Assembly (NCBI RefSeq): GCF_030730875.1
Contig: NZ_JAVAMA010000003.1
Span: 248,001-312,000 of the forward strand
From: Sphingomonas sp. DG1-23
GTDB taxonomy: Bacteria; Pseudomonadota; Alphaproteobacteria; Sphingomonadales; Sphingomonadaceae
DNA: 64,000 bases
Direction: 5' to 3'
In this document: piece by piece, positions 22,248-31,670 of the stretch
Position numbering within the stretch: the first letter of the stretch is position 1
Layout of the letters: every line of letters starts with the position of its first letter
The notes under the pieces: model-generated
Databases searched by the model: none
Told to the model about the DNA's origin: nothing
What the model saw: the letters and a program-made list of their open reading frames with translations, nothing else
Made by a program: the position numbers and the translations under genes

Positions 22248-24068
22248 ATGAGTCTCCATTCAGAAATCGCCGCGGTCACCGATCGCGTCATCGAACGTTC
22301 GAAGCAAAAGCGCGCGGCCTATCTCGACCTGATCCGCCGCGAGCGCGAGAGCGGTGCGGATCGGCCGAAGCTCGGTTGCGCCAACCTCGCCCACGCTTAT
22401 GCCGGGACCGACGAGCAGCGCGACCTGATGACTCCGGCGAACCGGATGAACATCGGCATCGTCACCTCGTACAACGACATGCTTTCGGCGCACGCAGTCT
22501 ATTACCGTTACCCCGAGCAGATGAAGATCTGGGCGCTCGAGGCGGGCGCCACCGCGCAGGTCGCCGGCGGCGTGCCCGCGATGTGCGACGGCGTGACGCA
22601 GGGCTATGCCGGGATGGAGCTGTCGCTGTTCAGCCGCGACACGATCGCGCTCTCGACCGGCATCGCGCTCAGCCACCGCGTGTTCGAGGGCGCCGCGTTG
22701 CTCGGCATCTGCGACAAGATCGTCCCCGGCCTGCTGCTCGGCGCCTTGCGCTTCGGGCATCTGCCGATGGTGATGATCCCGGGCGGACCGATGCGCTCGG
22801 GCCTCGCCAACAAGGACAAGGCGGCGGTCCGCGAACGCTATGCCGAGGGCAAGGCGACCCGCGAGGAACTGCTCGCGTCCGAGATCGCCGCCTATCACGG
22901 CAAGGGCACCTGCACCTTTTACGGCACCGCCAATTCGAACCAGATGATGATGGAGGCGATGGGCCTCCACATGCCGGGCGCCGCCTTCGCCAATCCGCAG
23001 ACCAAATTGCGCCAGGAGCTGACCCGGGCGGCGGTGCACCGGCTCGCCGATATCGGCTGGAACGGCAACGATTATCGCCCGATCGGGCATGTCGTCGACG
23101 AGAAGGCGATCGTGAATGCCGCGATCGTATTGCTCGCCACCGGCGGCTCGACCAACCATCTGATCCACGTCCCCGCCTTTGCGCGCGCGGCGGGCATCGT
23201 GATCGACTGGGACGATTTCGACCGGCTGTCGCGCAGCGTGCCGCTGCTCACCCGCGTCTATCCCAACGGATCGGCCGATGTGAACGGTTTCGAGGACGCC
23301 GGCGGGCCGAGCTTCGTGATCCGCGAATTGCTCAAGGGCGGGCTGATGCACGGCGACACGCTGACGATCGCGAAGGAAGGCATGGCGGCTTACGGCCGCA
23401 AGCCCATGGTCGAGGACGAATCGCTCGTCTGGCACAATCATCCCGAGAAGAGCGGTGACGACAGCATCGTCCGCACGATCGACGCGCCGTTCTCGCCCGA
23501 AGGCGGGTTCCGCATTCTCAAGGGCAATCTCGGCCGCGCCTGCATCAAGGTGAGCGCGGTCGAGCGCGATCGCTGGACGATCGAGGCGCCGGCACGGGTC
23601 TTCTCCGACCAGTCCGAGGTGCAGGCGGCGTTCAAGGCGGGCGAGCTCGACCGCGACGTGATCGTCGTGGTGCGCTTCCAGGGTCCGAAGGCGAACGGCA
23701 TGCCCGAATTGCACAAGCTGACGCCGCCGCTGGGGGTGCTGCAGAATCGCGGCTTCCGGGTCGCTTTGGTTACCGACGGCCGGATGTCGGGCGCATCGGG
23801 CAAGGTGCCGTGCGCGATTCATTTGTCGCCCGAGGCGCTGGGCGGCGGCCCGATCGGCAAGGTGCGCGACGGCGATGTGGTCCGGCTCGATGCCGAGGCG
23901 GGGACGCTGGAGGCCTTGGTCGATCCCGCCGAATGGGAAGCGCGCGAACATGCCGTCGCGCCTGCGCCTGCCCAAGGTACTGGTCGCGAGCTGTTCGCGA
24001 TGCTGCGCAATCACGCCGACGAGGCCGAACTGGGCGCCTCGGCGATGCTGGCGGAGGCCGGACTCTAG
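22248..24068 (+). CDS. edd: 6-phosphogluconate dehydratase
   Basis: A 606-aa Fe-S dehydratase of the IlvD/Edd family that converts 6-phosphogluconate to KDPG. The cluster-binding segment [18 protein letters not shown] lies near residue 105 and [16 protein letters not shown] near 158; [17 protein letters not shown] near 505 is the family C-terminal signature. Full length for Edd. Downstream of the palindromic element, upstream of glk. Confidence 0.96.
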   Translation: MSLHSEIAAVTDRVIERSKQKRAAYLDLIRRERESGADRPKLGCANLAHAYAGTDEQRDLMTPANRMNIGIVTSYNDMLSAHAVYYRYPEQMKIWALEAGATAQVAGGVPAMCDGVTQGYAGMELSLFSRDTIALSTGIALSHRVFEGAALLGICDKIVPGLLLGALRFGHLPMVMIPGGPMRSGLANKDKAAVRERYAEGKATREELLASEIAAYHGKGTCTFYGTANSNQMMMEAMGLHMPGAAFANPQTKLRQELTRAAVHRLADIGWNGNDYRPIGHVVDEKAIVNAAIVLLATGGSTNHLIHVPAFARAAGIVIDWDDFDRLSRSVPLLTRVYPNGSADVNGFEDAGGPSFVIRELLKGGLMHGDTLTIAKEGMAAYGRKPMVEDESLVWHNHPEKSGDDSIVRTIDAPFSPEGGFRILKGNLGRACIKVSAVERDRWTIEAPARVFSDQSEVQAAFKAGELDRDVIVVVRFQGPKANGMPELHKLTPPLGVLQNRGFRVALVTDGRMSGASGKVPCAIHLSPEALGGGPIGKVRDGDVVRLDAEAGTLEALVDPAEWEAREHAVAPAPAQGTGRELFAMLRNHADEAELGASAMLAEAGL

Positions 24069-24164
24069 CACTCGCTTTACATCTGCGCGTCCAGCGCAGA
24101 GAAGGGCGGCGCACCGTATGCCAACGTTGACAGGCCGCGGGCGTGAGAGGTTCAGGGAGAAGGC

Positions 24165-25133
24165 ATGGAAGTCGTCGCGGTCGATATCGGGGGTACCCAT
24201 GCCCGCTTTGCCGTAGCGGAAGTGGCGGAGGGGCGCGTCGTCTCGATGGCCGCGCCGGTGACTCAAAAAGTCGCCGAACACCCCAGCCTGCAGCTTGCGT
24301 GGCAAGCCTTTGGCGAGACGCTCGGGCGCCCGCTGCCCAGGGCTGCGGCGATCGCGGTCGCCTCGCCGGTCGGCGGCGAGGTGATCAAGCTCACCAACAA
24401 TCCGTGGATCATCCGCCCTGCCCTGATCCCCGACCGGCTCGGCGCGGAGACCTGGACTGTCGTCAACGATTTCGCGGCGATCGGCCATGCCGTGGCCCAG
24501 CTGGGGGACGGGGATTTCCTGCATTTGTGCGGGCCCGAGATATCGCTTCCCCCCCGTGGCTCGCTGACCGTGTGCGGCCCCGGCACCGGGCTCGGCGTCG
24601 CACAGGTATTCCGGCACAAGGGCGGTTACGACATCATCGCGACCGAAGGTGGGCATGTCGATTTCGCGCCGCTCGATCCGATCGAGGACGCCTTCGTCAA
24701 GCGGCTGCGGCGCGAATATAATCGCGTCTCGACCGAGCGGATCGTCGCGGGGCCGGCGATCGTCGCGATCTACGAGACACTGGCCGAGCTCGAGAAGCGG
24801 CCGGTGCCGCGCCACACCGACAAGGAACTCTGGGCACTGGCGTTCGAAGGCAAGGATAGCCTCGCCGTCGCGGCCCTCGACCGCTTCTGCCTTAGCCTCG
24901 GCGCAGTCGCGGGCGACCTCGCTCTCACCCATGGCCCGACCGGCGTGGTGATCGCCGGCGGTCTGGGCTTGCGTCTCAAGGACCATTTGCTGCAATCGGG
25001 CTTCGGCGAGCGCTTCGTTGCCAAGGGCCGGTTCCGGAACCTGATGGCGTCGATCCCCGTCAAGCTGATCACGCACCCGCAGCCGGGCCTTTACGGGGCC
25101 GCGGCGGCCTTCGCCCAGGAGCACGCATTGTGA
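24165..25133 (+). CDS. glk: Glucokinase (Glk family)
   Basis: Phosphorylates glucose to feed zwf. The 322-aa protein has the ATP-binding AVDIGGTHARFAVAEV at the N-terminus, the catalytic-region CGPGTGLGVAQVF near residue 138 and EGGHVDFAPLDP, all marking the PF02685 glucokinase family and not ROK. It overlaps eda by 4 nt (GTGA). Note that a different, ROK-type kinase lies in the biosynthetic cluster at 57.8 kb. Confidence 0.95.
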   Translation: MEVVAVDIGGTHARFAVAEVAEGRVVSMAAPVTQKVAEHPSLQLAWQAFGETLGRPLPRAAAIAVASPVGGEVIKLTNNPWIIRPALIPDRLGAETWTVVNDFAAIGHAVAQLGDGDFLHLCGPEISLPPRGSLTVCGPGTGLGVAQVFRHKGGYDIIATEGGHVDFAPLDPIEDAFVKRLRREYNRVSTERIVAGPAIVAIYETLAELEKRPVPRHTDKELWALAFEGKDSLAVAALDRFCLSLGAVAGDLALTHGPTGVVIAGGLGLRLKDHLLQSGFGERFVAKGRFRNLMASIPVKLITHPQPGLYGAAAAFAQEHAL

Positions 25134-25744
25134 CGAGTACGATTGCCGATATCATGCGCACCGCTCCGGTGATCCCGGTGCTGGTGATCGAGGACGCGGC
25201 GCAGGCGCGACCGCTGGCCGAGGCGCTGGTCAAAGGCGGGCTGCGCGTTCTCGAAGTGACGCTGCGCACCGGCGCCGCGATCGAGGCGATCGCGGAGATG
25301 AAGAAGGTCGAAGGCGCGATCGTCGGCGCCGGCACGGTGGTCAACACCGACCAGTTCAAGCAGGTGATGGACGCGGACGTCGAGTTCATCGTCTCGCCCG
25401 GCCTGACCGAGCGGCTGGGTGAGCCGATCATCGCCAGCGGCGTGCCCTTCCTGCCGGGGGTGGCCAATGCCGGCGACATCATGCGCGGGCTCGATCTCGG
25501 GCTGACCCATTTCAAGTTCTTCCCTGCCGAGACTTCGGGCGGGCTCAAGGCGCTCAAGGCATTGGCGGCACCTTTCTATCAGGCGAAATTCTGCCCGACC
25601 GGCGGCGTGAGCCTCGCGACGGCGCCGGATTGGCTGGCCTTCGATCCGGTGCTGTGCGTGGGCGGGAGCTGGATCACGCCGAAGGGCGCGAGCGTCGAGC
25701 AGGTCGAAACGCTGGCCCGCGAGGCGGCGGGGTTGAAGGGTTAA
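25130..25744 (+). CDS. eda: KDPG/KHG aldolase
   Basis: Cleaves 2-keto-3-deoxy-6-phosphogluconate to pyruvate and glyceraldehyde-3-phosphate. A 204-aa class-I aldolase: catalytic Glu in RVLEVTLRT near residue 42 and the Schiff-base lysine in LTHFKFFPAE near residue 130. It starts with GTG overlapping the glk stop, closing the zwf-pgl-edd-glk-eda operon. No 6-phosphogluconate dehydrogenase gene is in the operon, so carbon flow is set for Entner-Doudoroff. Confidence 0.96.
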   Translation: MTSTIADIMRTAPVIPVLVIEDAAQARPLAEALVKGGLRVLEVTLRTGAAIEAIAEMKKVEGAIVGAGTVVNTDQFKQVMDADVEFIVSPGLTERLGEPIIASGVPFLPGVANAGDIMRGLDLGLTHFKFFPAETSGGLKALKALAAPFYQAKFCPTGGVSLATAPDWLAFDPVLCVGGSWITPKGASVEQVETLAREAAGLKG

Positions 25745-25745
25745 C

Positions 25746-25893
25746 GCCTCCTCCCCTTGTGGGAGAAGGAAGGGGCCCGCTCGATGCAATCGAGTGGGAA
25801 GGATGAGGGGAACGTAGACCACTACGACTCCCCCTCACCCTTCCGCCGACTTCGTCGGCTCCCTCCCTCTCCCACAAGGGGAGAGGGATTAAG
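25746..25893. repeat. Palindromic repeat cluster between eda and mltG
   Basis: The same modules as at 1351-1470: CTCCCCTTGTGGGAG and CTCCCACAAGGGGAG at the two ends, an ATCGAGTGGGAAGGATGAGGG module and CGCCGACTTCGTCGG between. The whole block is roughly a large inverted repeat filling the gap between two convergent genes. Confidence 0.75.
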
Positions 25894-26817
25894 TCACATC
25901 TCGCCGCGCGCCCGCCGCAGGGCATACCATTTCTGGACATTGGCGTTGTGCTGCTCGAGCGTGTCGGCGAAGACGTGCCCGCCATCGCCTTTGGCGACGA
26001 AGTACAGCGCCGAGGACTGCGCCGGATCGAGCACCGCATCGATCGATTCGCGGCCGGGATTGGCGATCGGCCCGACCGGAAGCCCGGTCATCGCGTAGGT
26101 GTTGTACTGGTTCACCGCACGCAGCTCCGACTGGAGGATGCGGCGGCCGAGCGGCTTGCCTTTGGTGATCGGGTAGATGATCGTCGGATCGGCCTGGAGC
26201 ATCATGTTCTGCCTGAGCCGGTTCGAATAGACCGCGGCGACCGTCCGACGCTCCTCGGGCTTGCCGGTCTCCTTCTCGACGATCGAGGCGAGCGTCAGCG
26301 CCTGTGCCGGCGTGGCGACGGCGATTCCTGGCTTGCGCCGCGCCCACGCGCTGGCAAGATATTCGGTCATCGCCTTCTGCATCCGCGCCAGCACCGCCGC
26401 GCGGGTCTCGCCGCGGTTATAGGCATAGGTATCCGGCAGCACACTGCCCTCGGCGGGCACCGCGATCGGACCGCTCAGGCCGTCGGCCTTCATCAGCGCC
26501 TCGTGCACGAGAACCGAAGGCACGCCTTCGGCGACGGTGATCTTGCGCTGAAGCGTCTTGCCGCCCTGCAGATCCTTGAGGATGTCGGACGGGCTTTCGC
26601 CCGCGAGCAGGCGATATTCCCCCGCCTTGATCGGCGCGCCGCCGCCGAAGACCTTCGACAGCAGGACGAATTGCCGCGCCGAACGGATCGCGCCGGCCTT
26701 CTCCAGCTCGGTCGCCGCTCGGCTGAGACTCGCCCCTTCGGGGATGAGCACCGTCATGTTCGCGCGCGACGGACCGCTACCGGCCCAGAGCTGGAGCACC
26801 GCCAGCCCCGCCGCCAC
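25894..26817 (-). CDS. mltG: Endolytic murein transglycosylase MltG
   Basis: A membrane-anchored lytic transglycosylase that cuts nascent glycan strands and so ends their growth. Family signatures: LysM-like N-terminal part, then IVEKETGKPEERRTVAAVYSNRL near residue 190 with the catalytic Glu, and DPTIIYPITKGKPLGRR. The given GTG start leaves only half a transmembrane helix. In-frame codons upstream encode RRSRRAGGCAILVVLLLAVA, a convincing start of the anchor, up to a stop at 26896-26898; the only start-like codon there is CTG at 26892, inside the end of fabF. The real start is therefore probably upstream of 26817 and non-standard. Confidence 0.88.
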   Translation of the reverse strand: MAAGLAVLQLWAGSGPSRANMTVLIPEGASLSRAATELEKAGAIRSARQFVLLSKVFGGGAPIKAGEYRLLAGESPSDILKDLQGGKTLQRKITVAEGVPSVLVHEALMKADGLSGPIAVPAEGSVLPDTYAYNRGETRAAVLARMQKAMTEYLASAWARRKPGIAVATPAQALTLASIVEKETGKPEERRTVAAVYSNRLRQNMMLQADPTIIYPITKGKPLGRRILQSELRAVNQYNTYAMTGLPVGPIANPGRESIDAVLDPAQSSALYFVAKGDGGHVFADTLEQHNANVQKWYALRRARGEM

Positions 26818-26884
26818 TGCCAGCAGCAGGACGACGAGGATGGCACAACCGCCCGCCCGTCGCGAACGACGCGGGGGCGTGGCT

Positions 26885-28144
26885 TCAGACAGCCTTCATC
26901 ACCAGGCTGGCATTGGTGCCGCCGAAGCCGAAGCTGTTGTTCAGCACCGCCTTGACCTTGCGCTCCTTCGCCTTGTGCGGGACCAGATCGACGCCGGCGC
27001 AATTCTCGCTCGGATTGTCGAGGTTGAGCGTCGGCGGCACGACCTGATCGCGCAGCGCGAGGATGCAGAAGATGCTTTCGACCGCGCCGGCGCCACCGAG
27101 CAGATGCCCGATCGCCGACTTGGTCGAGCTCATCGAGAGCGTTTCGATCGCACTCCCGAACAGGCGGCGGACTCCGCCGAGTTCGAGTTCGTCGCCGAGC
27201 GGCGTCGAAGTGCCGTGGGCGTTGATGTAATCGATGTCGCCGAAGTCGAGACCCGACTTCTTCATCGCCATCTGCATCGAACGGAACGCGCCCGAGCCCT
27301 CGGGATGCGGCGCGGTCACGTGATAGGCATCGCCCGACAGGCCATAGCCGATGACTTCGGCATAGATCTTGGCGCCGCGCTTCTTCGCATGCTCATATTC
27401 CTCGAGCACGACCACGCCGGCGCCTTCGCCCATGACGAAGCCGTCGCGGTCCTGGTCCCATGGGCGGCTGGCCCTGGTGGGATCGTCGCGGAAATTGGTC
27501 GAGAGCGCACGCGCCTGGCCGAAGCCGGCGATGCCGATCGGGCAGACCGCGCCCTCGGCGCCGCCCGCCAGCATGATGTCGGCGTCGTCCATCGCGATCA
27601 TCCGCGCGGCGTCGCCGATCGAATGCGCGCCGGTCGAGCAGGCGGTGACGACGGCGTGGTTGGGGCCCATCAGCCCGTATTTGATGCTCACCTGGCCCGA
27701 GATCAGGTTGATCAGGCGGCCATGGACGAAATGCGGCGAGACGCGCTTGGGGCCCTTTTCGGCGAGCACCAGCGATTCGCTCTCGATGCCCGGAAGCCCG
27801 CCAATGCCCGCACCGATCGAGCAACCGGCGCGGAAGCGCGTCGCCTCGTCCATGTCCAGCAGCCCGGCATCTTCGATCGCCTGACCGGCGGCATCGATGC
27901 CGTAGACGATGAACGGATCGACCTGGCGCTGGACCTTGTGATCGACGCGCTTGTTGGGATCGAAGCCGTATTCATGCCCCGCCGGCTTCACTTCGCACGC
28001 GTAATTGCTGTGGAAATCGGTCGCGTCGAAGCGCGTGATCGTCGCTGCGCCGGACTTGGCGGCGATGATGTTCTTCCAGGCCGTCTCGACATCGGCACCC
28101 AGCGGGGTGACGAGCCCAAGGCCGGTTACGACTACGCGGCGCAT
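26885..28144 (-). CDS. fabF: 3-oxoacyl-[ACP] synthase II
   Basis: Condensing enzyme that elongates acyl-ACP with malonyl-ACP. The 419-aa protein carries the Cys-His-His set: Cys in VVTACSTGAHSIGDA near residue 169, His in INAHGTSTPLGD and His in SAIGHLLGGAGAVE. N-terminus MRRVVVTGLGLVTPLG with GGAG upstream fixes the start at 28144, not ten codons earlier. It follows acpP on the same strand and overlaps the coding-like extension of mltG. Confidence 0.97.
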   Translation of the reverse strand: MRRVVVTGLGLVTPLGADVETAWKNIIAAKSGAATITRFDATDFHSNYACEVKPAGHEYGFDPNKRVDHKVQRQVDPFIVYGIDAAGQAIEDAGLLDMDEATRFRAGCSIGAGIGGLPGIESESLVLAEKGPKRVSPHFVHGRLINLISGQVSIKYGLMGPNHAVVTACSTGAHSIGDAARMIAMDDADIMLAGGAEGAVCPIGIAGFGQARALSTNFRDDPTRASRPWDQDRDGFVMGEGAGVVVLEEYEHAKKRGAKIYAEVIGYGLSGDAYHVTAPHPEGSGAFRSMQMAMKKSGLDFGDIDYINAHGTSTPLGDELELGGVRRLFGSAIETLSMSSTKSAIGHLLGGAGAVESIFCILALRDQVVPPTLNLDNPSENCAGVDLVPHKAKERKVKAVLNNSFGFGGTNASLVMKAV

Positions 28145-28307
28145 GGCGTTCTCTCCGTCAAACGTGGCGATCACTGCCCATAGCGGGCGCGAACGCGGAA
28201 AAACTCGTTACGAAAACGAAACGGCTCCCCGCCCTCTCTTTCGAGCCCGGACGGGAAGCCGCTATATGGCAGTGCCGGCCCATCCGGGCAGGTCGCCGGA
28301 AAGGCAA

Positions 28308-28556
28308 TCAGCCTTCCTGGTGCTCGCTGATATACGAGACCGCGTCGCCGACCGTGGTGATCTTCTCGGCTGCGTCGTCGGGGATCTCGACGCCGAACTC
28401 TTCCTCGAACGCCATGACCAGCTCGACGATGTCGAGGCTGTCCGCACCCAGATCGTCGATGAAGCTCGCTTCGGGCTTCACTTCGCCGGCATCGACGCCC
28501 AGATGGTCGACGACGAGCGCGGCAACGCGCTGGGTGATCTCTTCCTGGTTGGCCAT
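28308..28556 (-). CDS. acpP: Acyl carrier protein (fatty acid synthesis)
   Basis: An 82-aa acidic carrier. The phosphopantetheine attachment serine is Ser40 in [14 protein letters not shown]; the N-terminus [15 protein letters not shown] fixes the start at 28556 even though the frame is open further upstream. It serves FabD/FabG/FabF encoded around it. It is distinct from the second carrier protein gene at 53063-53344. Confidence 0.97.
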   Translation of the reverse strand: MANQEEITQRVAALVVDHLGVDAGEVKPEASFIDDLGADSLDIVELVMAFEEEFGVEIPDDAAEKITTVGDAVSYISEHQEG

Positions 28557-28655
28557 AGTCCCTGTTTTCCTTTGTCTGGGCTCTGAATTCCGTGTGAACG
28601 CACCTAGAATGCCGCCGGTGCCGTTGCAAGGGGGCACGCCCCCGCGCCGCAAGCT

Positions 28656-29180
28656 TCACGCCTGGGAAAAATCGAAACTCGCATATTGGATCGTGCTGAG
28701 GAAGGCGAAATATTCGGCGAGCAGTTCGGCATTCTCCCGCGTCTGCTTCGCTTCCTCGGTCACCGAGACCTTGATCAGTTCCTGGTTCTCCGTCGGGGTG
28801 AGCGGGCGATTGCGGGTCTCCTCGGGCAGCGCCTGGAACCGGTCCTCGAGCGTCGCCGCCTCGAATCCGCGCGCGCCGATCACGCGCTCGGCGACGGGCA
28901 GGCCGAGCTTCGCCAGCGTATAGATGCGCGCCGCCTTCACCGCCGCTTCCGACCAACCATGTTCGGTGCCGCACGCCGCGGCGGCGCTGGCGATGCTGCC
29001 GCCCACCGCGGAGTCATAGCTCGGCCGTTTGCCGCTCTCGGTCATGTTGCGCGAGACGTCGGCGTGGAGCTTCGCAGTGGCCGCGGCGCTCACCTTGCCC
29101 GCGACGCAATCGATCGTCGCGAGATCGGCGGCGTTGGCAGGCGCGGCCAAAAGCAGCAAAAAGGGGACGAGGATACGCAT
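28656..29180 (-). CDS. Hypothetical secreted protein
   Basis: A 174-aa protein with a clear signal peptide (MRILVPFLLLLAAPANAADL), two cysteines in the mature part, and a largely helical remainder without a recognised domain. It lies 2 nt after the fabG stop and before acpP, so it is probably translated from the fab transcript. A much longer frame upstream is a shadow of fabG and was discarded. No function can be assigned. Confidence 0.65.
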   Translation of the reverse strand: MRILVPFLLLLAAPANAADLATIDCVAGKVSAAATAKLHADVSRNMTESGKRPSYDSAVGGSIASAAAACGTEHGWSEAAVKAARIYTLAKLGLPVAERVIGARGFEAATLEDRFQALPEETRNRPLTPTENQELIKVSVTEEAKQTRENAELLAEYFAFLSTIQYASFDFSQA

Positions 29181-29182
29181 GC

Positions 29183-29920
29183 TCAGAGCATCGCCATCCC
29201 GCCATTGACGTGCAAGGTCTGGCCGGTGACGTAGCCAGCCTCCTTGCTGGCGAGATACACGACCGCGGCGGCGATGTCCGCGCCGTCGCCGAGATCGCCC
29301 GCGGGGATGCGGGTGAGCAAGGCGGTCTTCTGCGCCTCGGGCAGCACGTCGGTCATCGCCGAGCGGATGAAGCCGGGCGCGACGCAATTGACCGTGATGT
29401 TGCGGCTGGCAAGCTCCTGCGCCAGCGCCTTGGACATGCCGACAAGGCCCGCCTTGGACGCGGCATAGTTCGCCTGGCCCGGATTGCCGGTGGCGCCGAC
29501 CACCGAGGTGATCGAGATCATCCGGCCGAACCGCGCCTTCATCATCGGCTTGGCGGCGGCGCGCATCAGGCGGAACGCGGCCTCGAGATTGACGCGGATC
29601 ACCGTGTCCCACTCCTCGTCCTTCATCCGCATCGCCAGATTGTCGCGGGTGACGCCGGCATTGTTGACGAGGATGTCGAGCTTGCCGAGCGCCTCGACCG
29701 CCTGCGGCACCAGCGCGTCGACCGCGGCGCTGTCGGAGAGGTTGCACGGCAAGGCGACATGGTCGCCGCCGAGTTCGGCGCGAAAGGCTTCGAGCTTGTC
29801 GGCATTCGAGCCCGACACCGCGAGCCGGGCGCCTTGCGCGGCGAGGCCCTTCGCGATCGCCGAACCGATCCCGCCCGAAGCGCCGGTAACGAGGGCGGTC
29901 ATGCCTGTGAGGTCGAACAT
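29183..29920 (-). CDS. fabG: 3-oxoacyl-[ACP] reductase
   Basis: NADPH-dependent reductase of the fatty-acid cycle, 245 aa, SDR family. Motifs: TGASGGIGSAIAKGLA (cofactor), NNAGVTRDN, ISITSVVGATGNPGQANYAASKAGL with catalytic Ser/Tyr/Lys (Tyr about residue 151), and the C-terminal VNGGMAML. In most relatives it directly follows fabD; here a repeat-bounded GxxExxY gene lies between them. Confidence 0.96.
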   Translation of the reverse strand: MFDLTGMTALVTGASGGIGSAIAKGLAAQGARLAVSGSNADKLEAFRAELGGDHVALPCNLSDSAAVDALVPQAVEALGKLDILVNNAGVTRDNLAMRMKDEEWDTVIRVNLEAAFRLMRAAAKPMMKARFGRMISITSVVGATGNPGQANYAASKAGLVGMSKALAQELASRNITVNCVAPGFIRSAMTDVLPEAQKTALLTRIPAGDLGDGADIAAAVVYLASKEAGYVTGQTLHVNGGMAML

Positions 29921-29932
29921 ACCAGATTTTCC

Positions 29933-30352
29933 TTAGTTTATTTCGCGCAGAGGCGCAGAGGACGCAGAGGGGTTGTGATTGTTGACGAGCCGGCGGATGC
30001 CCTCTTTGAGCGTTTCACCACCGAAGTTGATCAGCAGCCCTACGGGCTGCCCGGTCAAACGAAGGTAGGTCAAAAGCTGCTTCGCATGCACCGGGGCGAG
30101 ACGCTCCACCGACTTGATCTCGACGATCAAACGCTCGTCGATCAACAAATCGATCCGGAATGCGCAGTCGACCCGCACGCCTTCAAATTCTATATCGACA
30201 GCGCGCTGCGTCGCGACGGCGTACCCCATCGTCCGAAGGCGTGCAGCGAGAACAGCTTCATATACGCTTTCAAGAAGCCCGGGGCCGAGCTCGCGATGCA
30301 GACGCATTGCTACATCGACAACGTCGCCGCTGATCCGATCGATGTCCTTCAA
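29933..30352 (-). CDS. GxxExxY protein
   Basis: A 139-aa member of the small GxxExxY family named for the motif seen here as GPGLLESVYEAVL. The fold resembles PD-(D/E)XK nucleases: IDLLIDERLIVEIKSVE holds the D...ExK pattern near residues 68-80. No experimentally established role is known to me. Its last codons (about SASSAPLRE) are encoded by one of the 28-bp inverted repeats that bound the gene, and its start is just inside the other. This indicates that gene and repeats move or duplicate as one unit. Confidence 0.8.
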   Translation of the reverse strand: MKDIDRISGDVVDVAMRLHRELGPGLLESVYEAVLAARLRTMGYAVATQRAVDIEFEGVRVDCAFRIDLLIDERLIVEIKSVERLAPVHAKQLLTYLRLTGQPVGLLINFGGETLKEGIRRLVNNHNPSASSAPLREIN

Positions 30353-30389
30353 TACACCGCTCTCTGCGTCCTCTGCGCCTCTGCGCGAA
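29942..30389. repeat. 28-bp inverted repeats bounding the GxxExxY gene
   Basis: TTCGCGCAGAGGCGCAGAGG... (28 bp, 29942-29969) and its perfect reverse complement at 30362-30389 enclose the GxxExxY gene, forming a ~448-bp unit placed between fabG and fabD. A second repeat pair without the gene lies at 31454-31595. Confidence 0.85.
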
Positions 30390-30405
30390 CCTCATATTTT
30401 CTATC

Positions 30406-31341
30406 TTACAGTGTTTTCGCCAGCGCTTCCACGTCGGCCATGGTGGCGAGGCTGGTGGTGGTGGCTTCGGGGGCGATGCGCTTGACCATGCCGGCGAGGA
30501 CCTTGCCGCCGAATTCGACGAACTCGGTGACGCCCGCTTCCTGCATCGCCAGCACCGATTCGCGCCAGCGGACCATGCCGGTGACCTGCTCGACCAGCAA
30601 TGTGCGGATCGTGGCCGGATCGCTGACCGGCGCGGCGGTGACGTTGGCATAGACCGGGACGAGCGGCGACTGGATCGCAACCGCGGCGAGCGCCGCCTCC
30701 ATCGCGTCGGCGGCGGGCTGCATCAGCGGGCAATGGAACGGCGCCGAGACCGGCAGCAGCAATGCGCGCTTCGCACCCATTTCCTTGGCGAGCGGCAGCG
30801 CGCGCTCGATCGCGTCGCGATGGCCCGAGATCACGACCTGGCCCGGATCGTTGTCATTGGCGACGGTGCAGATCTCGCCTTGCGCGGCGGCGTCGGCGAT
30901 CGACTGCGCCTTGTCGAGATCGACGCCGAGCAACGCCGCCATCGCGCCCAGGCCGACCGGCACCGCCGCCTGCATCGCGTTGCCGCGGGCGCGCAGCAAT
31001 TGCGCGGTGGTAGCGAGATCGAACGCCCCGGCGGCGCACAGCGCGCTATATTCGCCGAGGCTGTGGCCGGCGACGAAATCGGCTTTCTCCGACAGGCGGA
31101 TGCCGCCGTCCTTCTCGAGCACGCGCAGCACCGCGATTGCATTGGCCATGATCGCCGGCTGGGCGTTGGCAGTGAGGGTGAGCTGATCCTCGGGGCCTTC
31201 CGCCATCAGCTTCGACAGCTTCTGGCCGAGCGCCTCGTCTACTTCCTGGAAAACTTCGCGCGCATGCGGGCTCGCGGCGGCGAGCGCGCTGCCCATGCCG
31301 ACGGCCTGGCTGCCCTGCCCGGGGAAGATGAACGCGCGCAT
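30406..31341 (-). CDS. fabD: Malonyl-CoA:ACP transacylase
   Basis: Loads malonyl onto ACP for chain elongation. The 311-aa protein begins MRAFIFPGQGSQAVGMG, has the nucleophile in AGHSLGEYSALCAAGAF (Ser about residue 92), VPVSAPFHCPLM with the catalytic His, and ends VEALAKTL. The start at 31341 is fixed by the FPGQGSQ motif; the upstream open frame is repeat-derived. Confidence 0.96.
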   Translation of the reverse strand: MRAFIFPGQGSQAVGMGSALAAASPHAREVFQEVDEALGQKLSKLMAEGPEDQLTLTANAQPAIMANAIAVLRVLEKDGGIRLSEKADFVAGHSLGEYSALCAAGAFDLATTAQLLRARGNAMQAAVPVGLGAMAALLGVDLDKAQSIADAAAQGEICTVANDNDPGQVVISGHRDAIERALPLAKEMGAKRALLLPVSAPFHCPLMQPAADAMEAALAAVAIQSPLVPVYANVTAAPVSDPATIRTLLVEQVTGMVRWRESVLAMQEAGVTEFVEFGGKVLAGMVKRIAPEATTTSLATMADVEALAKTL

Positions 31342-31453
31342 GTGCCTCTCCTTGGTGAAGCGGCGCGGGTTAGAACCGTTGCGGGTGCGGGGCAAGTCCG
31401 GCCCGATTGGGCTGGCCGGTGTTTCACGCGAACGCGCGAAGGAAGAGAAGAGG

Positions 31454-31595
31454 TTCGCGCAGAGGCGCAGAGGACGCAGAGAGCGCCTGCGGGCACGACA
31501 GACGCCGCGTCGGCGGCAGCAAATGTGTCCAGCGAGCAACCCTGCCGCTGCCGCGGCGGCTGACTATCTCTGCGTCCTCTGCGCCTTTGCGCGAA
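31454..31595. repeat. Gene-less copy of the GxxExxY inverted repeat pair
   Basis: The left arm (31454-31481) is identical over 28 bp to the arm at 29942; the right arm (31568-31595) is its reverse complement with one mismatch. Only ~86 bp lie between them and no coding sequence remains, like a miniature derivative of the 448-bp unit. Confidence 0.85.
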
Positions 31596-31646
31596 CCACC
31601 ATTGTCCCGCGCCCCGAGAGTGCGCTGCACCTAGCCCTCTCCCCGG

Positions 31647-31670
31647 CCCTCTCCCGCAGACGGGAGAGGG
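31647..31670. repeat. Palindromic hairpin CCCTCTCCCG / CGGGAGAGGG
   Basis: A perfect 10-bp stem with loop CAGA, of the same family as at 1351 and 25746. Confidence 0.7.

Noticed and set aside
22260..25124. 954-codon open frame opposite edd and glk
   Set aside because: Shadow of the Entner-Doudoroff genes, spanning two genes and the gap between them; no protein-like features.
28656..29747. 363-codon frame covering the secreted protein and fabG
   Set aside because: The first half reads fabG in a wrong frame; the real gene starts at 29180 with a signal peptide.
29942..31595. CRISPR array from repeated GCAGAGG units
   Set aside because: The repeats are two inverted pairs with unequal spacing, not regular direct repeats with spacers.
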